Shown here in pieces: positions 51,994 through 61,173 of a DNA stretch of 64,000 bases. The notes under the pieces were generated by a model. It was not told the origin of the DNA. It did not search any database and saw only the letters and a list, made by a program, of their open reading frames with translations. How positions within the stretch are numbered: position 1 is the first letter of the stretch; each line of letters starts with the position of its first letter. The position numbers were made by a program, and so were the translations under genes. This DNA is from Acidobacteriaceae bacterium (GTDB taxonomy: Bacteria > Acidobacteriota > Terriglobia > Terriglobales > Acidobacteriaceae): positions 1-64,000 of the forward strand of contig PLXE01000091.1 in NCBI GenBank assembly GCA_003151335.1, read 5' to 3'.

Positions 51994-52219
51994 GTCCGAA
52001 ACTTCCGGCCGTGACGAGAAAGAGGTTGCGCGTATCGCTCAACGGCTCGGCTTCAAGTTCCGCCGCCAAACGGGCAGTCACGCGATTTACGTGTGCTCTG
52101 AGGACCATCGCCGTGTGGTCATTCCGATGCACGCCGGTAGAGACCTCAAGCCGAAAACGCTGCGAGGCATTATTGAGGATCTAGGTCTTACTGTGGAAGA
52201 GTTTCAGAGAATGCTCTGA
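51990..52219 (+). pseudogene. hicA: HicA-type toxin gene with a one-base frameshift
   Basis: GTG at 51990 overlaps the hicB stop and begins MSPKLPAVT, the usual HicA N-terminus, but then runs out of frame. The rest of HicA (KEVARIAQRLGFKFRRQTGS, SHAIYVCSEDHRRVVIPMHA, then the KTLRGIIEDLGL end) continues in a different frame to 52219. Between GTG ACG (ends 52016) and AAA GAG (from 52019) only two bases remain where three are expected, so one base was deleted. The mRNA-cleaving toxin, with its G-S-H catalytic His, is probably not made from the hicB-coupled start. Confidence 0.75.
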
Positions 52220-52264
52220 AGGGTAGCGGAGGAGACCTTCCGATATTTGCCCTTTTCTTGCCGC

Positions 52265-52708
52265 CTAGCTCTGTCCCGAAATCTTTAGCTTCAGGTCTTC
52301 GGGAATGCGGTCGCGAATCTCTTCCGGAAGCTTTTCCAGTCCGCGGCGGGCGCCGATCAAAGCAACATCTTTCACCACCAGCGGGGCCGGGGTCGCAACG
52401 GCGACCAGCAGCCACAGCAGCATGGAGAGCAGGAACCCGCCCAGCGCGCCGATTTCCAGCAGAAACGCGTGGCTTGGTTTGAAGTGGCGAATCACCCCAT
52501 AGGCGAGGAGAAAAACGAACATGGATATCGAGGCCAGCGCCATGAGCCCGATATCGATGCCGCGATGCAGGCGCTGCCGCGAGCGGCAGAACTCACACTC
52601 CACCAGGTGCGCCTCGTAGTCACCGCGCATTTCGGGAGCGAGACCAGAGATGTCGTAGCGCCAGCCGGCAAGGATTTTGCCGATGACGCGGTCAGTACAT
52701 GGTGTCAT
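52265..52708 (-). CDS. Zinc-finger membrane protein
   Basis: A 147-residue protein from ATG 52708. Near the start it has H-x3-C-x2-C (EAHLVECEFCRSR) as in anti-sigma zinc fingers, then two membrane helices (GLMALASISMFVFLLAYGVI, GALGGFLLSMLLWLLVAVAT) and a charged helical tail ending LKLKISGQS. No sigma gene is adjacent, so anti-sigma function is only a suggestion. It lies downstream of the metallo-hydrolase gene in the same direction. Confidence 0.6.
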   Translation of the reverse strand: MTPCTDRVIGKILAGWRYDISGLAPEMRGDYEAHLVECEFCRSRQRLHRGIDIGLMALASISMFVFLLAYGVIRHFKPSHAFLLEIGALGGFLLSMLLWLLVAVATPAPLVVKDVALIGARRGLEKLPEEIRDRIPEDLKLKISGQS

Positions 52709-52756
52709 CAATCCCGCCGAACCCTGCCCCGCCGCAGCGGGCACGCAGGGCGGAAA

Positions 52757-53572
52757 CTACAGTTGGACCGCAGGCAGCGGCTCATGCTGCGCCGCGAGCA
52801 GCAGCCGGTTGCGCAACAAGCTGCGCTGCTCGCCCAAGGCACGCTCGGCTGTCATCCGGGCGATCTCCGGATGATTGTTCTTCTCCGAAAGATGCGCCAG
52901 AATGAGGAACTCGGCACTTCCATCATAGTCGCCGATAAGGAATTCTGCGAGCGCACCGTTGGAGAGATGGCCGACCTGGCTCATCACCCGCTGCTTGACG
53001 CTCCAGGGGTAAGGGCCGCCGCGCAGCATCTCCAGATCGTGGTTCGACTCGATCATCAGCACGTGACAACCGCGCAGATGATCGCGCACGCTGGCGGGCA
53101 TATAGCCCAGGTCCGTGCACACGCCGATTTTGATGCCGCCGCTGCGGAAGGTGAACCCCACCGGGTCCACGGCGTCGTGCGGAATGGTGAACGGCTTCAC
53201 CGTGATGTCGCCAATCTCGAAGGCGTGGCCGGAGCGGAATAGCTCGCCGCGCTCGAGGCTGACGCGTTTGCCGCTGCAATCGCGGGCAAACTTCTGGTAC
53301 GCCTGATAGGTCTCGCCGGTAATGTAGATGGGCACCTTCAACCGCTTGGCCAGCACGCGCAGCCCGCCGACGTGGTCACTGTGCTCGTGCGTGACCAGGA
53401 TGGCGTCGATCGTGTGCGGGTCTTGCCCGCACAATAGCATGCGCCGCAGAAGTTCCTTGCAGGAGAGACCGGCGTCCACCAGCAGCCGGGTGCGGGAACT
53501 GGAGACGACGGTGCAGTTGCCTGCGCTTCCACTCGCCAGCACCGTGACCGACACCGCCATAGCCGCGAGCAT
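52757..53572 (-). CDS. MBL-fold metallo-hydrolase, YycJ/WalJ-like
   Basis: A 271-residue metallo-beta-lactamase-fold hydrolase. SVTVLASGSAGNCTVVSS at the start, THEHSDHVGGL as the metal motif, later IPHDAVDPVGF and MIESNHDLEML fit the YycJ/VicX group, linked in Firmicutes to double-strand exonuclease activity and cell-wall signalling. An internal ATG (53560) is an equally good start. The final 60 residues hold LSNGALAEFL and a His in LAHLSEKNNHP. Confidence 0.87.
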   Translation of the reverse strand: MLAAMAVSVTVLASGSAGNCTVVSSSRTRLLVDAGLSCKELLRRMLLCGQDPHTIDAILVTHEHSDHVGGLRVLAKRLKVPIYITGETYQAYQKFARDCSGKRVSLERGELFRSGHAFEIGDITVKPFTIPHDAVDPVGFTFRSGGIKIGVCTDLGYMPASVRDHLRGCHVLMIESNHDLEMLRGGPYPWSVKQRVMSQVGHLSNGALAEFLIGDYDGSAEFLILAHLSEKNNHPEIARMTAERALGEQRSLLRNRLLLAAQHEPLPAVQL

Positions 53573-53887
53573 AACTTGAACTAAGTGTTCGCGGTAGTAA
53601 CAAAGTGGTTAACGGCTGTGGAGAAGTAGTCAGTTGCCAGTGGCCAACGTTCAGACCTCATTGACTCCAGGGTGTCATCCCGACCGAGCCCGCCGCGGCG
53701 GGCGAGTGGAGGGACCTGCCGTTCGCCGCTCGTGAAATCATTCCTGTCTGAGATTCCTCCTCGAATTCCACAGCCGCCACATATTTTTGTACAGGAATTT
53801 GCTCAGGAATCTTTCTGTACACCAGTTTTTTCTCAACTGAGCCGTTGCGTGCATTTGCTCTTCTGTCTACTCTGATTGCACCCACCG
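53573..53887. other. Intergenic region before dnaB
   Basis: About 315 bases between divergent genes. It contains a TGTCATCCCGA repeat (53673-53719), and CAGTTGCCAGTGGCCAACG just before, a common low-complexity word. The dnaB promoter must lie toward 53880 but I cannot pick hexamers with confidence. Confidence 0.4.
53673..53719 (+). repeat. Dispersed palindromic repeat, copy 2
   Basis: Begins TGTCATCCCGACCGAG, has a CCGCCGCGGCGG centre and ends GTGGAGGGACCTGC. Same family as 38508, 60903 and 61211; the copy at 61211 matches it most closely in the opposite direction. Confidence 0.6.
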
Positions 53888-55258
53888 ATGGCAACCACCG
53901 ACTACAGCCTGGAACGCGGCCTGCCCGTCAGCATGGAGGCCGAGCGCTCAATCCTGGGCGCGATCCTGCTCGACAACTCGCTCTACGATCAAGCCGCTGA
54001 AAATCTCACGCCTGACGACTTTTCTCTGGACGCACATCGCCGCGTTTATTCCCGCATGCGCGACTTGCAGGAGTCGGGCCGTCCGGTGGACATGATCACG
54101 CTGGTCGAGGAACTTGACCGCCGCAAAGAAGTGGAAGCCATCGGCGGGGTGGCGTACCTGTCGTCGCTGATCGATGGCGTGCCCGACCGGCCTTCGATCG
54201 AGCACTACGTACGCATCGTGCGCAACAAGGCGCTGCTGCGCGGCCTCATCAACCTGTCGCAGAACGCCATTGCCGAAGCCATCGAGCATTCCGACGAAGC
54301 CGAAGAAGTGCTGGGCCGGGCCGAGCAGGCCATCTTCCAGCTTTCGGAGAACCGCATTGGACAGGGATTCATGAACATCCCGTCCATCATCAAAGGTTCG
54401 TTCGGCTCGCTGGAGGAGTTGTACGCGCGCGGCCAGGAAATCACCGGCCTGGCAACGCACTACACGCTGCTCGACAAGCTGACCAGCGGGCTTCAGCCTT
54501 CCGACTTGATCATCATCGCCGCGCGCCCCTCGATGGGCAAGACCGCGCTGGCCATGAACATCGCCGAGAACGCGGCGGTGCTCGACGGCAAAGTGGTGGG
54601 CGTGTTCTCGCTGGAAATGTCGCGTGAGGCGTTGCTGATGCGGATGCTCGCGTCGCACGCGCAGGTGGACTCGAAAGATTTGCGGCAGGGCTTCCTCACC
54701 AAGGAAGACATGCGCAAGCTGACGCGCGCCACCGAGCAGCTCTCGCATTCCAAGCTGTGGATTGACGATTCGCCAGGACTCTCTGTGAGCGAGATGCGCG
54801 CCAAGGCCCGCCGCTTGCGGCAGACCGAAGGGCTCGATCTGCTGATCGTGGATTACTTGCAGCTCATGTCGGCGGTGCCCATCGGCGGCAAGCGCTTCGA
54901 GAACCGGACCCAGGAAGTTTCGGCCATCTCGCGCGGGCTGAAAGCGCTGGCCAAGGAGTTGAAGGTCCCGGTGGTCGCGCTGTCGCAGTTGAGCCGCGCC
55001 CCCGAGAGCCGCGGCGGCGATCATCGGCCACAACTTTCCGACCTGCGCGAATCGGGCTCCATCGAACAGGACGCCGACGTGGTGGCCTTCATCTTCCGCG
55101 AAGAGGTGTACAAGAAAGACGATCCCGACCTCGAGGGCATGGCCGAACTCATCGTCGCCAAACAACGCAACGGCCCCACCGACATGATCAAGATGGCATT
55201 CGTCAAGCGCTACACGCGGTTCGAAAACCTGGCCAAGGAGGGAGACTTTAATCAGTGA
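53888..55258 (+). CDS. dnaB: Replicative DNA helicase DnaB
   Basis: A 456-residue DnaB with the N-terminal DnaG-binding domain (LPVSMEAERSILGAILLDN) and the RecA-like C-terminal motor: Walker A ARPSMGKTALAMNIAENAA (about 212), FSLEMSREALLMRML, Walker B LLIVDYLQLM and the LSQLSRAPESRGG / LSDLRESGSIEQDAD motifs. Length is normal and no intein is present. ATG at 53888 is preferred over a TTG at 53876. Confidence 0.96.
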   Translation: MATTDYSLERGLPVSMEAERSILGAILLDNSLYDQAAENLTPDDFSLDAHRRVYSRMRDLQESGRPVDMITLVEELDRRKEVEAIGGVAYLSSLIDGVPDRPSIEHYVRIVRNKALLRGLINLSQNAIAEAIEHSDEAEEVLGRAEQAIFQLSENRIGQGFMNIPSIIKGSFGSLEELYARGQEITGLATHYTLLDKLTSGLQPSDLIIIAARPSMGKTALAMNIAENAAVLDGKVVGVFSLEMSREALLMRMLASHAQVDSKDLRQGFLTKEDMRKLTRATEQLSHSKLWIDDSPGLSVSEMRAKARRLRQTEGLDLLIVDYLQLMSAVPIGGKRFENRTQEVSAISRGLKALAKELKVPVVALSQLSRAPESRGGDHRPQLSDLRESGSIEQDADVVAFIFREEVYKKDDPDLEGMAELIVAKQRNGPTDMIKMAFVKRYTRFENLAKEGDFNQ

Positions 55259-55338
55259 ACCTACGCTGGAGATCTTCCCTCAAGCTTCCATGTAGAATTC
55301 GGAAGTCACAGAGCGCCACGCGCCTATGGAGATAGCGA

Positions 55339-56829
55339 ATGCTCGATCTATGGCGGATACTGCTCACCCTGTTGTTCATCTTTCCCTTCTTGTCAGCGCA
55401 GGAAACACACAGCCACAGCGTGCCTGAGAAACTGGGAAAGGTATCGTTTCCGATTTCCTGCAACCCAGCGGTTCAGGAGCAATTCGATCGCGGCGTAGCT
55501 CTGCTTCACTCCTTCACTTACACGGCCGCCGAAAATGCATTTCAGGGCGTGGCCGAACGGGATCCCCGGTGCGCGATGGCACATTGGGGAATGGCGATGT
55601 CGTACTTTCGCCAGCTTTGGGACCCGCCTCTTGTGCCCGCGACCATCGCGATTGGGCAAAAAGAAATCCAGCGAGCACAGCAGCTCGCGGCGGGCTCCGA
55701 ACGCGAGCGTCAATTCATCAATGCGCTGGCCTTGATCTATCAGGACTCTGCCACGGTTCCGTACCGCACCCGGGCGTTGAAGTATGAGCACGCCATGGAA
55801 GATCTTGCTGCGGAGAACCGGAAGGATGTCGAAGCCCAGGTGTTTTACGCACTCGCACTCCTGGCGAATGCATCTGCTGCCGACAAGACGCATGCCAAGC
55901 AGAAACAGGCGGCCAATCTGCTGGAACCGCTTTATCGGACCTATCCGCAGCACCCGGGAATCCCTCACTACCTCATCCATGCCTACGACAACGCCGAACT
56001 CGCACCCAAGGGCCTCTCGGCGGCAAGAGCCTACTCGCAGATTGCACCTTCAGCGCCGCACGCTTTGCACATGCCGTCGCATATATTCACGCGGCTCGGG
56101 CTATGGGACGACTCCATCACTTCCAATCTGGCGGCACAGGAAGCGGCACACCGGCAGGGCGACACGGGAGAAGAGCTGCACGCCATGGATTATCTGGTGT
56201 ATGCCTATCTGCAGAGTGGACGCGACCAGGAAGCCGCTCAGGTCATTCAGCAGCTTACGAACATGCCGGAGCTGAACGCTGCGAACTTCAAGATCGGATA
56301 CGCCTCTACCGCGATGCCTGTTCGGTATGTGGTGGAGCGGGGTCGATGGTCTGACGCCGCTGCCATTGTGCCTCCGACGGAGGCCCCGCCTCATGTCGTC
56401 GCGATTGCGGTGTGGGCCCGCGGGCTCGGACTGGCTCGGAGCGGACACGCCCCCGAGGCGCGCGCGGAAATTGACAAGCTGCGGCAGATCGAAGCACAGC
56501 TCCGCACCTCAGGCAACGACTATTGGGCCACGCAGGTGGAGATTCTGACGCGCGAAGTCATGGCGTGGTCAGCTCAGGCGGACAACAAACTGCATGAAGC
56601 CGAAGCTTTGATGCGCGCGTCCGCCGATGAGGAGGATGCAATCGAGAAGCTTCCCGTGACACCGGGACCAATTGTTCCGGCCCGCGAACAGCTCGGCTCC
56701 TTGCTGCTGGAGCAGAATCACCCGGCTCTGGCTCTGGAAGAATTTGAGATAGCGCTCGCAAATGCTCCCGGCCGGCGCGGGGCCGTGCAGGGGGCGGCTC
56801 GGGCTGCCCAACTCTCCCGCCCAAAGTAG
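55339..56829 (+). CDS. Secreted TPR-repeat protein
   Basis: A 496-residue protein with a signal peptide (LWRILLTLLFIFPFLSAQ) and several tetratricopeptide repeats: FDRGVALLHSFTYTAAENAF, AEREPRCAMAHW-like motif RDPRCAMAHWGMAMSYFR, PHYLIHAYDNAE and a final HPALALEEFEIALANAPGR. This form is common in Acidobacteria as a secreted TPR protein; function unknown. GGAG lies 8 bases before the ATG. Confidence 0.75.
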   Translation: MLDLWRILLTLLFIFPFLSAQETHSHSVPEKLGKVSFPISCNPAVQEQFDRGVALLHSFTYTAAENAFQGVAERDPRCAMAHWGMAMSYFRQLWDPPLVPATIAIGQKEIQRAQQLAAGSERERQFINALALIYQDSATVPYRTRALKYEHAMEDLAAENRKDVEAQVFYALALLANASAADKTHAKQKQAANLLEPLYRTYPQHPGIPHYLIHAYDNAELAPKGLSAARAYSQIAPSAPHALHMPSHIFTRLGLWDDSITSNLAAQEAAHRQGDTGEELHAMDYLVYAYLQSGRDQEAAQVIQQLTNMPELNAANFKIGYASTAMPVRYVVERGRWSDAAAIVPPTEAPPHVVAIAVWARGLGLARSGHAPEARAEIDKLRQIEAQLRTSGNDYWATQVEILTREVMAWSAQADNKLHEAEALMRASADEEDAIEKLPVTPGPIVPAREQLGSLLLEQNHPALALEEFEIALANAPGRRGAVQGAARAAQLSRPK

Positions 56830-56907
56830 CCGGGTGCCCCCAGGTTCTTTTGCTTGGGCAGGTAGTTCACCCGCGAATGACTTCGCGTGACCTGGATGTA
56901 TCGTTCA

Positions 56908-57354
56908 TCACGGCTGTCCGGCGCCTGCCGCTCGCGCCTGGAGATTGGTCTGCGGACCAATGTAGCGAGCGCTTCCAAAGCCGAGAATCAGATAGCCGAT
57001 GCCGCTCAGAAGAAACAACAGAACGATGCCGAACACTGCGCTCTGACCAAATGCTTTCGCGATGTCCATGGCCACAATAATAGCGATTGCGATGTTGACC
57101 ACCGGAATGAAATACAGCAGGAGCCACCATCCCGGCCGGCCGGCAATCTGCAAGAGGATGTAGGCGTTGTAGATGGGAACCAGAATCGCCCATCCGGGCT
57201 GTCCGGCTTTCACAAAGACCTTCCATCCACCGATGACGACCACCACTACCATGGCCAGGATAACCATCAGCATTGTGCTTCCGAAGAGAGCGGCCATAAT
57301 ACCGCCCGCGGCAGAATCCTGCTGCAGTAACAGCGACGCAATTCCTGAGATCAT
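56908..57354 (-). CDS. Small polytopic membrane protein (DUF5684-like)
   Basis: A 148-residue protein from ATG 57354, which has a strong AAAGGAGA site. Three or four helices are evident (GSTMLMVILAMVVVVVIGGW, ILVPIYNAYILLQIAG, WWLLLYFIPVVNIAIAIIVA, VFGIVLLFLLSGIGYLILGF). The KAGQPGWAILVPIYNAYILL motif with GRPGWW is typical of DUF5684, seen near signal peptidase genes in other genomes. Function unknown. Confidence 0.75.
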   Translation of the reverse strand: MISGIASLLLQQDSAAGGIMAALFGSTMLMVILAMVVVVVIGGWKVFVKAGQPGWAILVPIYNAYILLQIAGRPGWWLLLYFIPVVNIAIAIIVAMDIAKAFGQSAVFGIVLLFLLSGIGYLILGFGSARYIGPQTNLQARAAGAGQP

Positions 57355-57574
57355 ATTGTCTCCTTTGTTAGGCCAGATCACTCGCGGTCGCGAGTCTTCC
57401 ATTGGGATTGCGCCGGAAGCATACACCCAGCCGGCAACCCTGCCAATCGTAAAGAGTAGCGCTCAGTACAAGCGCTCCTCTCGACCCACGCACACTGCCA
57501 TTCAGTGCAGAACGCCGCGGATTCATTGACTTTCCATGTGGTTCCTACCCTCTCTTCGTCTATAGTTCTTACAG

Positions 57575-58693
57575 ATGCGAGAACGTTACCGCCGCTGGAT
57601 GCACGACTGGGAAGCGCGCATGACCTCGCGCGACAACAATCGCGTGGTGCGTCCCTTCGAATGGGGTCCGGAATGGGCGGGCCGCTGGCCCACTCTGGAG
57701 AACTTCCCTCCGCCCCAGGAGCAGAGCGACAAAGCTGCGATGCTGGCCTATTGGTCGGCGGCCAACGATCACATCGTCGCCAACAGCGACCAGTTCTACG
57801 CCTACAAGGTCCCATCGGATTTCCGGCTGGAAAAGCGCAAGGTGGAACTCTTCCACACCGGCAGCGCCGCTCCCAAGAAGCAGCCAAAAGACGAGTTGGG
57901 CACCTTCTTGCGCTTCACCTCGCCGGTGAAGTCGCCGTATCCCGAGAACAATTGCATGAACGCGCGCTGGTTTCCGGCGAGAGGACGGCGCGCGGTGATC
58001 GTCATTCCGCAGTGGAACGCCGACGGAGTAAGTCAGAACGCGCTGTGCCGCATTTTCAATTTGCTGGGCATCTCGGCGCTACGCATGAGCATGCCGTACC
58101 ACGACATCCGCCGCCCGGCAGGACTGACGCGCGCCGACTACGCAGTTTCGGCCAACATCGGGCGCACCATTGACGCCACGCGACAGGGCATCATCGACAT
58201 TCGTTGCTGCCTCGATTGGCTGCAGCAGCGCGGCTACACCCGACTGGGCCTGGTGGGAACCAGCCTGGGCTCCTGTTACGCGTTTATCGCGGCGGCCCAC
58301 GACGCGCGCATCAGCGTCAATGTTTTCAACCATGCTTCGACGTCGTTCGGCGACGTGACCTGGACGGGACAATCGACCCGCCACATCCGCCAGGGAATCG
58401 AAAGCGTGCTGACCCAGGACGAGCTGCGCCAGGTCTGGCTGTCGATCAGTCCGATCGTGTACTTCGACAAGTTTGAGCGCTGGCCGAAGAAGTCGCTCAT
58501 GATCTATGGCCGCTACGACCTCACGTTCCTACCGGAATTCTCCACTCAGGCGGCGGGCGAGTTCCTGCGCCGCGGGCTCGACACCACTATCAAGGCGCTG
58601 CCGTGCGGTCACTACTCCCTCGGCGAAAGCCCCTACAAGTACATGGACGCCTGGCACATCTCGCGCTTCCTGGCCAAGGCGTTTGCCGGGTAG
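57575..58693 (+). CDS. Alpha/beta hydrolase
   Basis: A 372-residue alpha/beta-hydrolase. The nucleophile elbow is GTSLGSC (about residue 228), an acid candidate lies in YGRYDLTF (about 309) and the His in CGHYSLGES (about 349). The WNADGVSQNALCRIFNLLGI and MPYHDIR segments suggest the abhydrolase-18-like group rather than lipases with a lid. No signal peptide is evident. Substrate unknown. Confidence 0.75.
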   Translation: MRERYRRWMHDWEARMTSRDNNRVVRPFEWGPEWAGRWPTLENFPPPQEQSDKAAMLAYWSAANDHIVANSDQFYAYKVPSDFRLEKRKVELFHTGSAAPKKQPKDELGTFLRFTSPVKSPYPENNCMNARWFPARGRRAVIVIPQWNADGVSQNALCRIFNLLGISALRMSMPYHDIRRPAGLTRADYAVSANIGRTIDATRQGIIDIRCCLDWLQQRGYTRLGLVGTSLGSCYAFIAAAHDARISVNVFNHASTSFGDVTWTGQSTRHIRQGIESVLTQDELRQVWLSISPIVYFDKFERWPKKSLMIYGRYDLTFLPEFSTQAAGEFLRRGLDTTIKALPCGHYSLGESPYKYMDAWHISRFLAKAFAG

Positions 58694-58793
58694 GGGTCAC
58701 AGGGTGGAGCACCCCACTTGGGTTCTGTTGCCTTCGCCGTTAGAATCGAACGTTGGCATTCATGCCGCCGTTGGCGGGAAAGAGGAGTTCTTG

Positions 58794-59066
58794 ATGGCAC
58801 ACATGGTGAAGTGCGTGAAGATGGGGCGCGAAATGGAAGGTCTGGACGAACCACCGTTCGATGGCGAATTCGGACAGCGCATCTACGACAACGTTTCCAA
58901 GCTGGCCTGGGAGCAGTGGCAGGAACACATGAAGATGCTGCTCAACGAATATCGCCTGCAACCTTGGAAGAAGGAGCACCAGGAATTCATCGTGCAGCAG
59001 ATGGATGCCTACTTCTTCGGCGAAGGCGCGGAGAAGCCCAAGGAGTACGTCCCACCGAAACAGTAG
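58794..59066 (+). CDS. Fe(2+)-trafficking protein YggX
   Basis: A 90-residue YggX: VKCVKMGREMEGLDEPPFDG, then GQRIYDNVSKLAWEQWQEHM, LLNEYRLQPW and DAYFFGEGAE. The single conserved Cys near the start is present. YggX helps protect Fe-S clusters and moves iron. GAGGAG lies 8 bases before the ATG. Relevant here because many Fe-S proteins are encoded upstream, though it is far from them. Confidence 0.92.
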   Translation: MAHMVKCVKMGREMEGLDEPPFDGEFGQRIYDNVSKLAWEQWQEHMKMLLNEYRLQPWKKEHQEFIVQQMDAYFFGEGAEKPKEYVPPKQ

Positions 59067-59128
59067 CCAGTCGTCAGTTGTCAGGGTGAAGTGCAAGGTG
59101 CAAGCGAAAACTCTCAGCCGTGAAAGCT

Positions 59129-60535
59129 ATGAGCCAATCCGCCCCGTTTCGGCTGCTGCCGTCGCTCGACGAACTGCTGCGCCATCCTGTGATCGAGGCC
59201 CTGGTGCAACGCGAAGGCCGAAGCGCGACCATCGCAGCGGCCCGCGCCTCACTGGAGCAATTGCGCACCGACATCACGGCGGGCAAGCTCGACGAGGCGC
59301 AGACCAAGTCGCGACTCGATGAGTTGCCGCGGAAGGTAGAGCAAAGGTTGCGACAGTCGCTGGCCTACTCACTGCGCCCGGTTATCAACGCGACCGGCGT
59401 CATCCTGCATACCAACCTCGGACGGGCGCCGCTCAGCCGAGCCGCGCTGGAACACATAGCCGAGGTTTCGCAAGGATATTCGAACCTCGAATTCAACCTC
59501 GACACCGGCGAGCGCGGCCAGCGCGACGTTCACCTGGATCGCCTCTTTGCGAAACTGCTGAACACCGCGGAACGCGAAGTCTCGACCATCGTCGTCAATA
59601 ACAACGCCGCCGCGGTGCTGCTGGCGCTGAACTCGCTGGCCGAAGGCGGAGAGGTGCTGGCCTCGCGCGGCGAGCTGGTCGAGATTGGCGGCTCGTTCCG
59701 CATTCCCGACGTCATGGCGAAGTCGGGAGCGGTGCTGCACGAAGTGGGGACCACGAACCGCACGCGAATCGCCGACTATGAGAGCGCAGTCTCCGAACGC
59801 ACAAAGCTGTTGCTGCGCGTCCATCGCTCCAACTTCCAGATCGTCGGCTTCACGGAGCAGCCCTCGCTGGAAGAACTGGTTGCGCTGGGACGCAAGCACA
59901 ACATTCCGGTGATGGAAGATCTGGGTAGCGGAGAGATCTTCGACCTGCGCAACGTTGGCGTGCGCGGCGAGCCCATGATCGCCGACAGCTTGCGCGCGGG
60001 CGTGGATGTCGTCACCTATAGCGGAGACAAGCTGCTGGGAGGCCCGCAGGCGGGCATGATCAGCGGCGATCGCGAACTGGTGGCCAAGGTCCGCGCCAAT
60101 CCGATGTTCCGCGCCCTGCGGGTGGACAAGATGTTCTATGCCGCGCTGGAAGCGACACTGCTCGCGTATCTTCGCGAGGACTATGATTCGATTCCAGCGT
60201 TGCGCATGATGCGCCTCTCCGAAGACGTACTGGAGCGACGCGCAAAGCAGATAGCAGACCGATTGCTTGTGAGCTGTCCGAGCTTGCGGATCGAAGTTGT
60301 CGAGTCGCGGTCGGTGCTGGGCGGTGGCGCTGCTCCCGGATCGACACTGCCGACGCGCGTGCTCGCCGTGAAGAGCGCAAGCCACAATGCCGATGAACTT
60401 TGCGCGCGGCTCCGCCAGTGGGAGACGCCAATCATCGCCCGCGTGGAAGCGGGACGCGTGCTGCTCGATCTGTGCACCGTCGAGCCCCAACAGGAAGAGG
60501 CAATCGTTGTGGCCCTGGAGAGCGTGTCGCAATGA
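59129..60535 (+). CDS. selA: L-seryl-tRNA(Sec) selenium transferase
   Basis: A 468-residue SelA that converts Ser-tRNA(Sec) to Sec-tRNA(Sec). Motifs: VINATGVILHTNLGRAPLS, VNNNAAAVLLALNSLAEGGE, SRGELVEIGGSFRIPDVM and the PLP lysine in TYSGDKLLGGPQAG (about 300). A GTG three codons earlier is possible. It shows that the organism can make selenocysteine; selB, selC and selD are not in the window. In the window I see no convincing selenoprotein: MvhA and HdrA use Cys codons. Confidence 0.93.
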   Translation: MSQSAPFRLLPSLDELLRHPVIEALVQREGRSATIAAARASLEQLRTDITAGKLDEAQTKSRLDELPRKVEQRLRQSLAYSLRPVINATGVILHTNLGRAPLSRAALEHIAEVSQGYSNLEFNLDTGERGQRDVHLDRLFAKLLNTAEREVSTIVVNNNAAAVLLALNSLAEGGEVLASRGELVEIGGSFRIPDVMAKSGAVLHEVGTTNRTRIADYESAVSERTKLLLRVHRSNFQIVGFTEQPSLEELVALGRKHNIPVMEDLGSGEIFDLRNVGVRGEPMIADSLRAGVDVVTYSGDKLLGGPQAGMISGDRELVAKVRANPMFRALRVDKMFYAALEATLLAYLREDYDSIPALRMMRLSEDVLERRAKQIADRLLVSCPSLRIEVVESRSVLGGGAAPGSTLPTRVLAVKSASHNADELCARLRQWETPIIARVEAGRVLLDLCTVEPQQEEAIVVALESVSQ

Positions 60536-60567
60536 ATCGGCTTAAGGGGCGCACCGATCCCATCTGA

Positions 60568-61173
60568 ATGGCGACGGTTTACACCATCGGGCACTCCACG
60601 CGCACGCTCAACGAACTCGTGGCGGCCCTAAAGGCGCACAACATTCGAACACTCGTGGACATCCGCTCCTTTCCCATGTCGCGCCGGATGCCGCACTTCA
60701 ATCGCGAATCGCTGGAATTGGAGTTGCCAAAGCTGGGCATTGCCTACGTCTGGATAAAAGAACTTGGCGGACGGCGCAAGAAGATCCGCAATGACTCGCC
60801 CAACACCGGCCTGCGTAACGACTCATTCCGCAATTACGCCGATTACATGTTGACCGATGAATTCGCACAGGGCGTGGAGCGGTTGGTGGAGATTGCACGG
60901 CGAACCGCAGATCCCTCGGCTCCGTTCGGCCACGGCCTCACTTCGCTCGGGATGACAATCGAAAAAAGGGAAGTGAGCAACACGGCGATCATGTGCGCCG
61001 AGCGCGTGTACTTCCAATGTCACCGCATGCTGGTGAGCGACTACCTCACGGCGCATGGCCACACCATTCTGCACATTGACGACGATAAGCGTCCGTTGCG
61101 CGAGCACAAGCTGATGGCCGAAGCGCGGCTGGTGGATGGGCAGTTGCTGTACAACGCGCAGGAGTTGTTTTAG
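60568..61173 (+). CDS. DUF488 protein with a repeat-coded insertion
   Basis: A 201-residue DUF488 protein: TIGHSTRTLNELVAALKAHN, LVDIRSFPMSRRMPHFNRE, and the metal/cysteine motif MCAERVYFQCHR followed by HGHTILHIDDD. Between LVEIARR and NTAIMCAER about 25 residues (TADPSAPFGHGLTSLGMTIE) are not part of the fold and are coded by the palindromic repeat at 60903-60957. The frame stays open, so the protein can be made with a new loop. Function of DUF488 is not known. Confidence 0.8.
   Translation: MATVYTIGHSTRTLNELVAALKAHNIRTLVDIRSFPMSRRMPHFNRESLELELPKLGIAYVWIKELGGRRKKIRNDSPNTGLRNDSFRNYADYMLTDEFAQGVERLVEIARRTADPSAPFGHGLTSLGMTIEKREVSNTAIMCAERVYFQCHRMLVSDYLTAHGHTILHIDDDKRPLREHKLMAEARLVDGQLLYNAQELF
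60903..60957 (-). repeat. Dispersed palindromic repeat, copy 3, inside a gene
   Basis: Read on the minus strand it starts TGTCATCCCGAGCGAAGTGA and ends GAGGGATCTGCGGTT, the same frame of words as the intergenic copies. It lies wholly within the DUF488 gene and keeps its frame, adding a loop to the protein. Confidence 0.7.

Noticed and set aside
53948-55165. 405-codon frame antisense to dnaB
   Set aside because: Shadow of a certain housekeeping gene.
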